A DNA stretch of 64,000 nucleotides. It comes from Mesaphorura yosii. Lineage: Eukaryota; Arthropoda; Collembola; Poduromorpha; Tullbergiidae. Location: assembly GCA_009869945.1 (NCBI GenBank), contig WIXG01000001.1:682001-746000 (forward strand), in the 5' to 3' direction. Below the pieces are notes generated by a model. That model was not told the origin of the DNA. It ran no database searches and was given only the letters and a program-made list of their open reading frames with translations. Position 1 is the stretch's first letter; every line of letters begins with the position of its first letter. The position numbers and the translations under genes are program-made. Positions 51,168 through 63,598 of this stretch are shown piece after piece.

Positions 51168-52582
51168 ATGAAGCCTGCGTGTGGATACTCTTTGAAGAAA
51201 GCAAGTTATGTTGTGGCCATCTTGGAGATTGTAAGTGAACGCGCGGAAATTGACATTCGTGGAGATTATTAACAATTATCATTACTCTATGAGCAAACGA
51301 ATCTATTAACGGCGTGTCGATCGAATGCAAAATGAAATGAACTGCAATCTTTTCTTGATACGTTGCACCGTTAGTTAATGAGGATGTGGTAGCAGCTAAA
51401 GGCCTACACACTTGCAAGGAAGGATAGTTTTCATTACATTTCTGTGCGTGGTTCTTGAATAAATTTCTGAAATTATTTCGAATGAATTGTTTAAATTACA
51501 ACTGCAGTTACGAATTTACGAATAAGAGCGATGATGACATCTCCAATGGTTAACTTTTCAACCGTCATTGGTTGCTTAAATAATGCGTTGATATTTGGCA
51601 ATGCTAGCGCAAACTTTTCAGAAATATTATTGGGCTTATTCAAAGCAGTCCAGATCCCAAATCCGAATGCAGTAGTCGTTATAAAACCGTCGATAGAGTC
51701 GGTGAAGTACCAGGCAGATGTTTCCTAGCTTCCACTCACAAAATTCCAGACTCGCGCCGGAATTTGCATCAATTTTTCATATAACTGGAGCCTGGAGTCG
51801 CAGGCTAAGTAAAGTAAATAATGCAGCGCAAAATCAAAGGGCAACTTATGTGAACTGTGAATTGCGAAAATGTATTCAGAATAATCTATTTTCTTTATTG
51901 ATTATATGATTTTCTCCCACCAGGCTTTCGCAGGGCTCGCTGTAGCCTTCTACACGATGGGGTTGACAGCTGTTCGGAGTTCGAATGATTTGAATCAAAT
52001 ACGAAATATCGCAATCAATTTCCGAATTCCGTTTGTCAATCTCCACGCTCCTGACACGAAGTTGGAGAATGTTGGCAAGTTATTCAAATTCCAATATGAA
52101 AAAAACCAACTTTGTCGCTTAACGTCTCGTTCTACTTTCAGGTGATGCGCTCACGACAGCCTTCTCAATTGGATTGACAACATCGTTACTTGCGGTGGCA
52201 TTTGGTGTCCTCCTCTACTTCGGAGTTAAGCAGGTGGGTTGCTTTACATTAAGCACACTCTGGGCTTTCTGACTCGCTTTGACAGAACGTTTTCTTACAT
52301 TAACAGGCTTGTCTGCTGAAATTGAAGATCTGGGTCGTGTATGAATCCATCATGCTGACGATTGCGGCGGTGTATCTCCTTCTGATCGTACTTACGGGAT
52401 ATGCAACCGTCATGTCCGCATTCACTGAGATCTCTAGCATTCTCGTACATGCTTACTTCTGCTGGATTGTGTACAGCTTTAGACAAGACGTGCTCACAAA
52501 CCAGGTGCTGGATATCACACCCAAAATTGTGCAGACCCAGGGCACCATCGCCATTTCGTTTCCAATGCAAAGTAAGCAGTGA
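51168..52582 (+). CDS. Four-transmembrane protein of unknown function
   Basis: Four exons (51168-51230, 51924-52074, 52142-52233, 52307-52582) give 193 aa. Helices are predicted at about residues 12-34 (split over exons 1 and 2), 76-100, 109-133 and 138-158, with a hydrophilic loop between the first two that carries no N-glycosylation site. The N terminus MKPACGYSLKKASYVVAILE and the four-helix layout recall small arthropod membrane families of the tetraspan type, but there is no CCG or other tetraspanin signature. Exon 2 ends at GTTG/GCAAGT, a GC donor; the nearby GT donor puts exon 3 out of frame. The C terminus (about residues 160-193) is cytosolic. I do not recognise a function. Confidence 0.8.
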
Positions 52583-54526
52583 ACCAGCAAGGAATGTATT
52601 GCCGCGAGCTAAACTATGAATTTCATGCCTGAAAATTCAGTATGGCTTTAGAAATAACAGGCGGTCTGATTAAGCTAATTAAAAATGTGTTCTTTCTACT
52701 GAACACACGCTTCGCGTGTGTTGGATTTGCTCCTTGAAGCGTTTGTGCTTTTCCACTCGTCATCTCTTTGATGCAATCCTTTGTCGTGCTCATGTGCCAG
52801 TGATTTCGGTTTCAATACTTGCTCCATGATGGAATTGGTTTTGCGATAGGACACCTGTACAATCATAGAACCTCAGTTTCCAATTCGCCTGTATGAGATG
52901 AGGTTACGGTACCACTGTCTCGCTGAACCCTTAGAAACATCGCAGCCGTTAGAAAGAGAAATTAATGCACATAAAACCCGGTGATGTTGGAAAGTTCAAC
53001 TTTCGTTTGTGCAAGTTGGCCTGTTCTAAACTCAACTGCAGAGAAATCTAGAGCCTGGAATTCGGATCTTTGCAGCCAGCCCTGGAAAAGGTGCATCAAA
53101 AGCGTAAGTGTAGAAAGAAAGGGCAGGCGTTCTTTGCACTTTGCAACAGCAGCAGCGTTTTGATTCTCGTTACGCAAAAGCCGCTGTACCTACTATTATG
53201 ACTCATGCATTGGACTCTATACTGTAGAACGCAAGCAGAGGAAATGGAAATGAAAACTGAGTGGTGCGTGGTGCCCAAAGGGTTAGAAAGGAGAAACTGA
53301 AACTTAATGTAAGTGTTGTAGTCAAGTCAAACACATGTTGGGAACTGAATCGATGTGGTGTCCTTGAGACCAGCACAACATTGTTATTGTATTCCGTAGT
53401 CAGCAGTGAGCATATGATTTGTCCTATATTCCGTGTACTAACGCGAATTAAAAACACAAACACGTTGCGTCTTGAATAACACGTCTTGAATACTCGTGTA
53501 TTGATACGGTTAGATAGCTTTCGTAGCTAGTTGTACGTGGACTGTTGACATTCATTTTCATGTGACTGCAATTGTGGCTTGGGTTTGGAGTTTGGACGAG
53601 TAAGAGGTAGATGAGACAAATATAGACGACAATTGCAACATCAACAACTACAATAAATCGCATTATTCGGAAAGAAAGGCATTTGGTTAACTTCAGCTAA
53701 AACAGAGCCAGACGCTGATCAACGCCAAAGTCAAGGACTAAAGATTAAAGACAGTGGGCTAAAGTATAGGCGACGACAGGCAATTGGGTGCGAAAGTAAT
53801 GCAGTAATGCAGTCATAACTTGATTAGTACGCATTTAGCACACTTGCATACTATTCAAGTGAGTGCTAAGGCTGTGCTGTTACTGCGGAGTGAGCATTTT
53901 GTGGAGTCAACACTTAACATTCAATTCAAGCATCAACTTCAAACTCTACAATTCTAAAAACACACCGTCACACCAAGTGAAGCGAAGCCGTAGTGGTTTG
54001 GGAGCAGCGCAGTTGAAGTGAATGTAGTTAAAATGTAAATAAACCGTTTGTAGGCAGTTTATTACATGTGTTCAAAGTAGCATCTGAATCAGGGTCCTTT
54101 CTAAAGCGATACGCGATAAGGAGAACCCACAAAAACAAAACTAACTGACTTGATATTTGATTATCAGTTTGAACGCTTCGTCGTGTGAACACAAACAGTA
54201 GGTCAAATTGACTTAATAATTGTGGTTGGGCATCGGAATTTGGGAGACATTCGACATAACCTCTCTCCCTTCTTTGTAAGTTGTGAATTGCAATTTGTGA
54301 GCGTCTGTGAAGCCTATCGCATAAGCAGAGCCGTGTATAGAAATTCGACTAGTTAATACAACACCTGGAAATTGGGAGTTTCTCTGTAATTGTGCGGAGT
54401 TCCGTGTGCAATTAATAAGCAACTTCAGGTTGGTGGAGGCAAACCGATTTGTATTCATGCTTTGCAATTATGAAATGAGTGTCAATTATACTCTTGTTCT
54501 TTTAGCCGAAGATTGCAGCACCTGAA
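52583..54526. other. Intergenic region
   Basis: No supported exon. The right end has a splice acceptor-like TTTTAG just before the next coding start, so a non-coding 5' exon of the 54.5-kb gene may lie in this stretch. Confidence 0.45.
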
Positions 54527-56558
54527 ATGGACAGCGACAACAACCCTGCTCAGGATTCTACTGGTCTTTCGCCGACTGCGACTGCCGACGAACCCGTTTT
54601 GAACATTCCAAGTACTGCCAGTACCGCCGGCAGCAGCAACGGCAACAAGAGCAGTTCTAGAGCCAGCAGTATTGAGGCACTCAACTGGAGCGACTTCGAA
54701 GATGAGATAAATAACGACGAAAATAGTCAAATCAACAGTAATTTACTCCAAAGCATTCACTCATCTTCCGAGTCAACATCTTCTAGCACTTCCAAATTGA
54801 ACATGGAGCATAAAGACAAAAGTGAGACCTCCAGCACTCTGATGGAGGAAACAATGACCGCGTCAAGTCTTGACAAAGAAATGAATGACAAGATAGACGA
54901 GCCATTCGAGCATTTGACAGATTTTGAAAATGTGATACGAAACAGAAGGCGAGAAAGCGCTTGTTCTGGTGATCAAATGGTTACGAGTTACGTCTCTGTG
55001 AACAGTGACTCGTCATCGGTCCCACTTGATCAAATGTCCAATGTGCCAGTTTTGGACGATGGGGTATGCTGTTTCTTCTTATTTCGTACTGTCTAACGCA
55101 TATAACCTTTAAGTTTGTACTCATTTGTCTTGTTTTGTCATTTGCCAGCCGATCTGGTCCAAAGGAATGAAACATTATCGATTTGAGGAAAACAGGATCA
55201 TCAACCAAAAATTGACATTCTGCGTGCTGTTCTCAGTTGTATTGGCAGTTGGGCTTGGGCTGGGAAATCTTGTGGCGTACAATGAATGCGAGGCCGAACA
55301 CAGAGTTATTGAGCAAACATGTGGAAAGTTTGACGACAAGCCGATACCCACATCGCAAACAGTGATGCCTTCGAGGGCAACTGCCACCGAGTCTGCTATT
55401 CCCGTTTCAATAACAAATACTAAAATTCCTTTCAATAATCCTGATACAACTGTCCAAGGCGAGACATTCATTAAGCCAACTGCGTCGACACCAGCAACAG
55501 CAGCACCCGTCATGAGAAAGTCGAAACCTACGAAGCCGATGGTCGACCCTGACTACAAACTTCATGCACAGGAATTGTCACGCGTGCTCAAGATGTTGGA
55601 TGAACTGTCACGGAAGATTGATCAGTTTGAGAACACGACGCGACAGCTCGGAGGAATAATTATGATGCGCGACGAGTTCGTAAAACCGAAGTCACCGAAG
55701 TCAAAGTTTTTAAGAATGTTGGATGAGATTGTGAATGAGCGAGGAATCGATGAAAGGAAGCAAAGAAAGAGGAATAAAGAAGAACTCAACAAAGATAACG
55801 ACGATGAAGGAATGGAAACCGATTTGAATGCCGAAGCTGAAAAGGTGCTCGCCAAAATTGCTGAAGCAGTACTCAACGTGATGAACTCCAACTTACTGTC
55901 AAAGAAGGAAAGCGGTCCAGTGGCCGACGACCCATTAGCTGAAGAGGAAACAAAACTCGAGACAAATGAAGTCTTCCCACTCGATGATGATTCGCTATTT
56001 GTTGCACACGGCACAGCAGATAAATCAAATTTTGTCGAGAAAAGCAGAAAATTTGACAAGGGAAAGATATTGGAAGAATTGAAACCGTCAACTTTATCAA
56101 TCATGCAAACTCATAAATTCGGTGAAGATTCTGAACTAGAGCTGGATTACCGTGGTGGAGACAAGCGAGTTCGACGAGAGTCCTACAACAGCCTCGAGCC
56201 GGACGTCCAAGATTTCGATGAATTTAAAGAAAAGCACGAGAAATTGCATAAAAACAAAGACAAGCCGAAATCCAAATCAAAGAAAAAGCGAAAGAAGAGT
56301 AAAGATAAGGAGAGCAGACACGCGGAACCGATGAAGGTGAAGAGAGAGAAGAAGAAAGATCGAGACGGGAAGAACGTCATTAAGAATTGGCAAGCAGATC
56401 GTGCAAAACTGCGTGAAGAGAATCGGATGCGGTACGAAAAAACTCACCGACAGAACAAACGAAACGAGAATTGGCAAATCGAGAGAGATGTTGCGCGTGA
56501 AAATATTCGTGACGAAACTCTGGTGGACGAAATTCTAAATCGTCCTGTTGATGCGTAA
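54527..56558 (+). CDS. Single-pass protein with charged luminal half (CCPG1/triadin-like)
   Basis: Two exons (54527-55063 and 55149-56558, phase 0) give 648 aa. Residues 1-200 are acidic and serine-rich with no signal peptide, so the N terminus is probably cytosolic. A helix at about 201-222 (LTFCVLFSVVLAVGLGLG) is the only membrane segment. The rest has a threonine/proline linker, a short heptad-like stretch (SRVLKMLDELSRKIDQFE), and a very basic/acidic C terminus with KKKRKKSKDKE. Two LIR-like motifs stand in the cytosolic half after acidic residues: FEHL (127-130) and FENV (133-136). The same layout is seen in the ER-phagy receptor CCPG1, while the charged luminal part also recalls triadin/junctin. 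No sequence block ties it firmly to either, so the family is open. The gene is convergent with mannosidase II. Confidence 0.75.
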
Positions 56559-57647
56559 TTGTAGCTAAAAACAATCGAGTGTGTTTAGAAACTACCTGCT
56601 GCGCTGCGAACATACCACGAGAACGTTCCATGAAATGATTTCTTGTCATTCTGTGCTGGTGGATTACCGTAGTTTACTTCGATTATTTTGTTACTTAGAT
56701 TCTTGTGACCACTTTGTAATTTTACTGCGTTTTCTGGAGTTTATCTTATCTTGCCCTCACGCTTACATATGAAACAACCATTCCGTATCAATTCATTTCT
56801 AATGCAATTCTCATGTAATTAGGAACTGTGTCGCTAATGCTTAATGCGCTGTAGAAAGTTCATATTTAAGTTTGGGCATTGTGGTCCGTATTACGGAATA
56901 ATTCTAAAGACTTTCGGTAATGCTATTCAATTCTGTGTGCTATGTGAAACATTCGAAAATGTCTTTCTCGTGAACGGAATACCTGGAGTATAATTTATGT
57001 AGACGTGTTTAAAATTGCATTTCTAAAATTTCCAAAACTATAAGCCATTTATCGTACAAACTGGAATGAAGTGGGAAAGAATGATATTTAGTAAATCAAA
57101 CTGGTCTTATCGCTGTCGCTTCGAGTCGTGTATAAAACATAAAGTTAATTGTACAACTGAGTTTAAGCAATTGGAGTTAACAAATCGGTAGTAGTCTTCA
57201 TTCATTCAAGTTTTAGATTTATTTTAAGTTTTATCATTTGCACCCGTGTCATGAAAAGTCAGCACTTTTAAACTTCCTAATTCCTAACTGTGTTTATCGT
57301 GACTTTCCATCGTATGTATGTTTGGGATTTGTGTCGGTTCGCTACCAGATGAAGTTGTTGAAATAAAATATAATTATGCGAGCATTTCTTGCCTGCATTT
57401 TTACTCGGCTCTGCTCGAACTTCGATTTCCGCTTTTCAATTCCCTCGTTTATTCTAAAATCACATGCAAAATCACGCCATGCACACAAAGGTAAAGATAT
57501 AAATTATTTTTAGGCCACAAGCACAACTTTCAGCTCGGTCATTAAGTAGTACATTAGGTAATGAACTAGCCTAAATATCACATCACAATAAGCAGCAGTT
57601 AAGTTAGGGACTAACTAAACTGACTGGAGACCATCAAGGGTAAGGAG
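56559..57647. other. 3' region between convergent genes
   Basis: About 1.1 kb of AT-rich sequence without exons. AATAAA at 57362-57367 (+) is a good end for the CCPG1/triadin-like transcript, giving a 3' UTR of about 0.8 kb; the mannosidase 3' UTR enters from the right. Confidence 0.5.
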
Positions 57648-60600
57648 TTAGTGACTTTTCCCGTTGTACTTGATTAGGAATCCATAAATTTCCATCGGTC
57701 CCATTAATATAGATTCGTTACTTTGAAGTGTTTCTCCATCATGAATGAAATTTAAAGTCATTTGCTTCACTTCGTGGTGAATCAGGTCTCCGAAGATTTT
57801 GTCAGGAGTAAACTGAATCAAATTATGCAATAAGTACAACCACTTTCAGAAAGGCGGGAGTCCTGAGGTAGACTTACCAGTCCTAGCTGCTTGTCATCAC
57901 AGTGAGAGAAAGGCGTGCTTCTTTCGTTTAAGAATTCACCGTCGAATCCTACCCTTCGTAAGAGAAGACCAGCGTTGGGAGTCGGTACAAAAGTCGAGGC
58001 ATCTCTCGGGTCGGAGTAGTGGGGCAATGGTGTAGCGTCAATAAGCTGAACGTCACAAGGCAGCATGACCCCAGAGTTCAGCGTATAATCGCTTACGGGC
58101 GATGAGTCGCCAGTCTCGGGATTATTTGAGTCTATCAGTCTCACGAACGATTGAATTGGGTAAAGCAGGTCTTCCTGGGTGACGTGGGATTGCAGACTGA
58201 GCATGGGCGATTTTTGTGACTTTTCGGGATCCTATGCAAATTAACACCATTTATTAAGTGTCGCTTCAAGCTAACGACTTCTGATCGGAATTTGGGCTTA
58301 CATGACATGTAGGAATCTCAAACAATACTTTGAACATGTTGACCGTTTCTACATTATCTTGGTCACCTTGCCCAGCTCCTCTGTTGTCGTCTTGCGCTAG
58401 CGTTCGGTCCATAATTATCTGGATAAGAGTTGTTAACAAATGGAGTAAATGTCTGTAAATTGAAACCTCGCAATTAATAAGCTTACATCTAACTGTCCGG
58501 ATTTCAAGCTAGCTGCCGCCAGAGGCTGGCCACTCAACACGGACAATCGCAAGCTTTCGTCCTCGATGTAGGCAGCAGAAGGCATTGGGTAGTAATTCCC
58601 TTGAATGGGAAGTTTGTCATAATGTCGCCGTTTGATCATCTGCATCAAATAAAATAGCCAAGTGAGCAATGATCCAACGCATCAAAATACTTAACCCGCC
58701 GCAAGACGTCAAGACTCAAACTAATCATACCTGAAACGCGTTTAAGTCGGTGAAATATTCAGTCCCAGACTTTATGTTTGTGTGGAGGCGCATCATTAAC
58801 TCAAAATTTTCCTTGTCCCGGATATCGATGAGATTTTTTATCTCAATCGAGTTCCTTTCAAATCCTAGGAAATTAGGACAGAAATGCAATACGGATAATT
58901 TAGCTGACGCTAGTAGAGTTAGTAGCGTGGAACTCACCTGCATGATTGTGAAGTGTGATTCTGTGTTTCACATTATCCAACCATACTTCCACATAACTTT
59001 GAAGTTCACTCTTTACGATCCTCGCAAAGGGTTTTCCTACGTGCAACTTCTTTGCTTCCCCATCAGGTAAAAATAGATATAAACCTGACGCCTCGCGACC
59101 AGTTCGGGCGCCATACCTGGCAAATGGCGGTTTTGAAGTTAGTTCCTGGAAAAAATTTTTGTTTGTAATTCTGATGACTCACTTGTAAAATCCAAAGGAA
59201 AGTTCGTGGCTTTCCCCATTCAATTTAACTGAACTAAGGAAGCCGGCTTCATCAAAATCAAGCGTGAGTACACCGTTAGAAATTTCGATCTTCTCTCCCG
59301 CAGCAATGACACGGACAGGAAATTGATCGGGCGTAGAAAGAACTGTGCCCGGATTTAGCAACAAAATTTCCGGCTTAGTAAACTTCCTACTTAAAGATAA
59401 ACATGATAATTTCAGCACTCAAATATTTCTCTGCTCCACACCAATCAGCTTACTTGGCGTTGGTCGAATACTTCACAAGAAAGCTCTTTACAGACAACGC
59501 ATCGACTTCAGCCAAGAAATTCAACTCATAAAGATCATCTGATATGACTGTCTTCTCAGTAAATACAGGCAATATGCCAGCCTGTACTTTTTTGCCATTA
59601 AGGTCAAAAACCTGTATGGAAATATAAAACACATTGTGAAGCTTGAAAGTTGCTGCAGAAATCATCAACTTACTTCTACTTGAGTTGTCGAGATGTGCAA
59701 TTGCACCAGCTGGGTTCTGAATCTGCCCACGGGATTATACACAGTGACGACTTTCTCACTAAACTCGTCATCCAAAAGTATCCGAGTAAGATGAGGCAAA
59801 GCATCGTACTTGTCCCTTGTCAGTACATTTTCGAAAAATTGAGCATCTGGCAGTATGTCTTCAAAGTTAAAAGCTGAATTCTTGAAACTCGTCAACACTT
59901 GCAAACTTTGCTGTACGACGTGGTTGCAATCGATGATCGCATTCAGCATTTTCTTCCCGTAATCGACCATCACGTGGTCCTTACTTGTGCCCGTAATTCC
60001 ATCGTGGTGCTGGAACAGGCCTAACGTTCGACGACTTTTGATTAGTCTTCCAAGCAAACTTTTTATAAACTCTTGCTGCAAGCCATTTGTCTCTTTAGAT
60101 CGACGGTATGTTTCTGCTGTCATCAGCGTAAAACTCAGGTGAGCCGCCTTGAGCGACGCCATGAGCGATCTTTCAAATGATTTGTAAAAAGGTCTTGACG
60201 TAAAGTATCCACTCCAGTAATCGTTATTTACATCCGCGTAAGTGAAGAAGTCGCCGGACAAAACTGAAGGCTTGAAGTGTTGACTCTGAATCTCATTGGA
60301 GAGTGCGCTGAAGTAATCATCGAGAGTTCCAAATTTTACCTATTAACAAAAATTACTGATCATCTCCGAAAATGTGTTACCCTCGAGCTTAAATCTTACT
60401 TCTGCTTCAAGTTCTGGGTGGGAATTGATGTAACTCATTATTTTCAGGTAATTCGTAGACTGAGCGTCCCACTCCTTGGAATCCTCCCATCGAAAATCAT
60501 CGCCGAGAGGTATCAGCAGAATGTTTGTTTTGTACAGCATGGATTTCTTTTTGTACTGGTCAAGGAGCATTAACGACCTGCAAGAGTCAATTCACAAAAT

Positions 60601-62322
60601 AGAAAATGACGAAAGCCCATAAAACTACGTATATTAGCTTTCCACCTTTCCCGAACGTTTTTCGCAACAATTGGAACCGGCGGTGCATGCCATGGGCAAG
60701 TCATTTGTGACACGCTACGCATTCTCTTGAAATCAAATTGGCAACAAATCTTGGGATCTGGGCCACACGTATGAGGCACGTCATAGCTGTAGAACGGCAT
60801 CATGTGGCAAAGAATATCAGTTGTCCCATCCGAGTCCCAATTCTGCCGCCAGTTAAACTCCAGTTCTCGCAGTTTAGCGAGGTGTTTCTTCACCGCATAA
60901 TGAGTTCTCTGAATTAACATGTTTTTGAGCCCGACTCTGCGCAGTAAATACGCCATTGTGGGTGACATTCCAAACGGATCAATGGACCATCCATTCCTGC
61001 ACGTACGAGCAGACACAGCGATTATTCCACAATGATTTACCATAAAAAGTGAATGTGTCGCACGTAGTGCACATACTTTGCAGTGTAATTCATATGATGC
61101 TTCAACCACTGATGACCTTCAATTAATTGGGTCAGCATTGAATAGTAATGTGAATTAGCTTCGTCTGGCATCACCTGCGCAATGTAAACAATTTTAACTT
61201 AGTCGAAGTCGCTGTTGGAAATGTGTACGACTGCTTGAGGGATGTACTTACCCAGCCGCCAGTCACGAATTCCAGTTGCTTTGTGTCAACAAGCCTACAA
61301 TTGCAGACCGACAATTTGGTTACATAACTTATACAAAGTAATTAATTCATCTGTCAACTAGTAGCAGTAGTTGCACACATACTTTTGAACATGCTCCTTT
61401 TCTCTGCCATCTAATTCATTCCACCACAAGTCAAAGTACGAGATTTCAGCCCATATGAACTTTAATTCAGAATTGGCAGACATTTTATCCAAGAGTGTGT
61501 CCAAAATTCGTTTTGTTTGGTCGGCGAAGTATCTTTCAAATGTTTTAATCCACCTGCAACAAAGCACCAAAAATTCAAGCTGTGCAAAATTGAGGAAGCC
61601 ATCTCTGAAACTCACCCTGGATCGTTATGTGAATGTGGAATTACAAAAACTCTTAGCTTGTTATCTGTGCTGAAGCGGTCTTGGTTTATCTGAACGTCCC
61701 AACCTTGCTTCCAGACTCCTCCATCTGGATTGTCAAATTCCAGTGCATCATACACAGTTAACATCTACAACGCACAAATGGACTATGCAAGTCATATTTC
61801 AGAAATGTGTCGTTCAAGTGCACATACGTTAATGTCAGATTTGGCCTGGTGTCCCATTCCAAGTGCTGAAGAACAACGGGATGAGTCGAAAGAGGTTCCA
61901 ATATGCGGAGCAGGAGCAACTGGCAAGTTATCTTCAACTTTTGGGTGGCCATCCTGCTCCAACTCGAGTCTATTTGAGTGTATGTTATCCAGCTCCTGAT
62001 TCAAGTCGTCCAGCGAATCTTTCTTGAAAACCAGATTCTCGACCTCCTTCATAGATTCCCGGTGATGCTTGACAGTTTCCTCAAGTGTGTGGATTTTCTC
62101 TTCAACTTGGTCATACTTTGACTACAAGAGGCATAGAAAATTGGTGTTAGGTTTACAACGTGGATAATTAGAATTATTACTTACCTTCGGATTCTCGCCG
62201 ACGCCGACCATTCCCATTCCGTTTTTACTCGAAGAGCTTAGTGATGATATGCGGTAGAATAAAGCAAGGGAGATGATAATGAACCCCAAAGTTCCAACCA
62301 CGAATATTTTCTTCAAATCCAT
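57648..62322 (-). CDS. MAN2A: Golgi alpha-mannosidase II (GH38)
   Basis: Seventeen exons give about 1184 aa: 62185-62322, 61828-62121, 61616-61764, 61383-61553, 61252-61294, 61077-61174, 60646-60996, 60400-60577, 59674-60339, 59454-59611, 59183-59389, 58938-59116, 58731-58864, 58487-58639, 58302-58418, 57878-58231, 57648-57812. The enzyme removes two mannoses from GlcNAcMan5GlcNAc2 in the medial Golgi, committing N-glycans to complex types. It is a type II protein: MDLKKIF, a TM helix, then a coiled stem. GGVWKQGW opens the catalytic domain. The zinc and catalytic residues are all there: SHNDPGW, the nucleophile in WSIDPFG, the acid/base in LGDDFRW and QHHDGITGT. Other matches are [62 protein letters not shown] and [12 protein letters not shown]. 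The exon 7 donor (GTGGAA at 60645) is weak but required by frame. It diverges from the gene at 63599. Confidence 0.95.
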
Positions 62323-63598
62323 GTCCCCAAAAGCCTTCAAAGAACTTTAGGCTACTATTGCTGGGATTGATGACTATAACTTATGCAGCAGAGCAGACAG
62401 GCTTGTCGTGAAAACTTTTTAACTGCGCTTCAGCCTAAAGTGGGTAGAGTAAGTAGACTTTATTATTGCGGCCGTCTTGGTGTTGGACTACTTTGACTTG
62501 ACAAACTGGCGATGTCGTTTCTACGTTCATACAACTTTGTCTATGGGATTGGTTGTCAGTGTGTCCTCATTGTCCGTCCGAAGCTCTTTTTTGCTGCTGA
62601 ACAACGAAGATTCTGAATTGGCAAATTGGCTTCGCTACGATTTGATGAATGCTTGTGTATTAGAGCCATTTAGACTGACTAACCTTCGGTCCCCATTCGT
62701 AACAGGTCAGCAGAACAATTTCGTCGTGAAATCCACCTCCAAAAGTCAGCAATCTATCTCCGATGGATGCTCGGAGCTCAGTCAGGTCATAGTAATCTGA
62801 GATCACTGAGATGCTAAAAAAAAATTAACAGGCTGGTCAGCAAACGAAGTTGGTCAGTCGTTGTCGTTATTCCAGGACACCACAGCAGAGCCAGAGCAAC
62901 CAATCACTCACACGTCCGAAACTGCGAAACGGTATCGATGAACATTGCCTATCAGTGAAGCCAAGAGTTTGACAATATTGTCAGAATGTGATTGTGATTT
63001 TGTGATGTCAGTGATGTGGACAATATGAAAAGTGAGAATTTGCGGATTCAAGGGTAGAATTAAACTTCCCAATCTTGAGATGAGACAGTTGTCTCAGGCA
63101 GCGCCTGTTGTAGAACAAATAATGTAAACACACGTTTCTTTCGATTCGGCACTCGGCTGTTGGTGTTCGGATTCGCATTTTTCTAAGTTGTTAACACTAA
63201 GCTAATTGTTGTGCTTCATCTCTGTTCTATTAACTTTTGACGTGGTAGATAGTGTCATCAATCAGATCATGCTTGCCTAATTGCAAACTTTCCTCCTCCA
63301 AGTCCTTATTCATGCCTGGAAGGCGAAATTTAATTTTAGTTGTCCTGAATTTCCTGATATATTTCCTGTTTCGTGGACTCCATTTAGCAGTACTTAGCCA
63401 GATAAGGAATGAACACATGCCGAATCTGAAAGGTAATGAAAGTTAACGAATTCTTGTAGTATGTAGATTATATAAGTGTGTGCCCATTCCTCAATTACAG
63501 GCTTGAAAATTTGAAGAGCCGAGGAGCGTGTGATAGTTCACGCTTTAACATCCTTAGACACCGGAGATACTTTGTTCCAATTCTTGAGACCATCCAGG
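62323..63598. other. Divergent intergenic region, mannosidase II and end gene
   Basis: Contains the mannosidase promoter and 5' exons of the plus-strand gene at the window end: a donor-like AAAG/GTAATG at about 63432 and acceptor TTACAG just before 63501 suggest a non-coding first exon with a short ORF. No other coding exon was supported. Confidence 0.45.

Noticed and set aside
62477..62800. 107-codon plus-strand ORF upstream of mannosidase II
   Set aside because: No domain or splice support; falls in a divergent promoter region.
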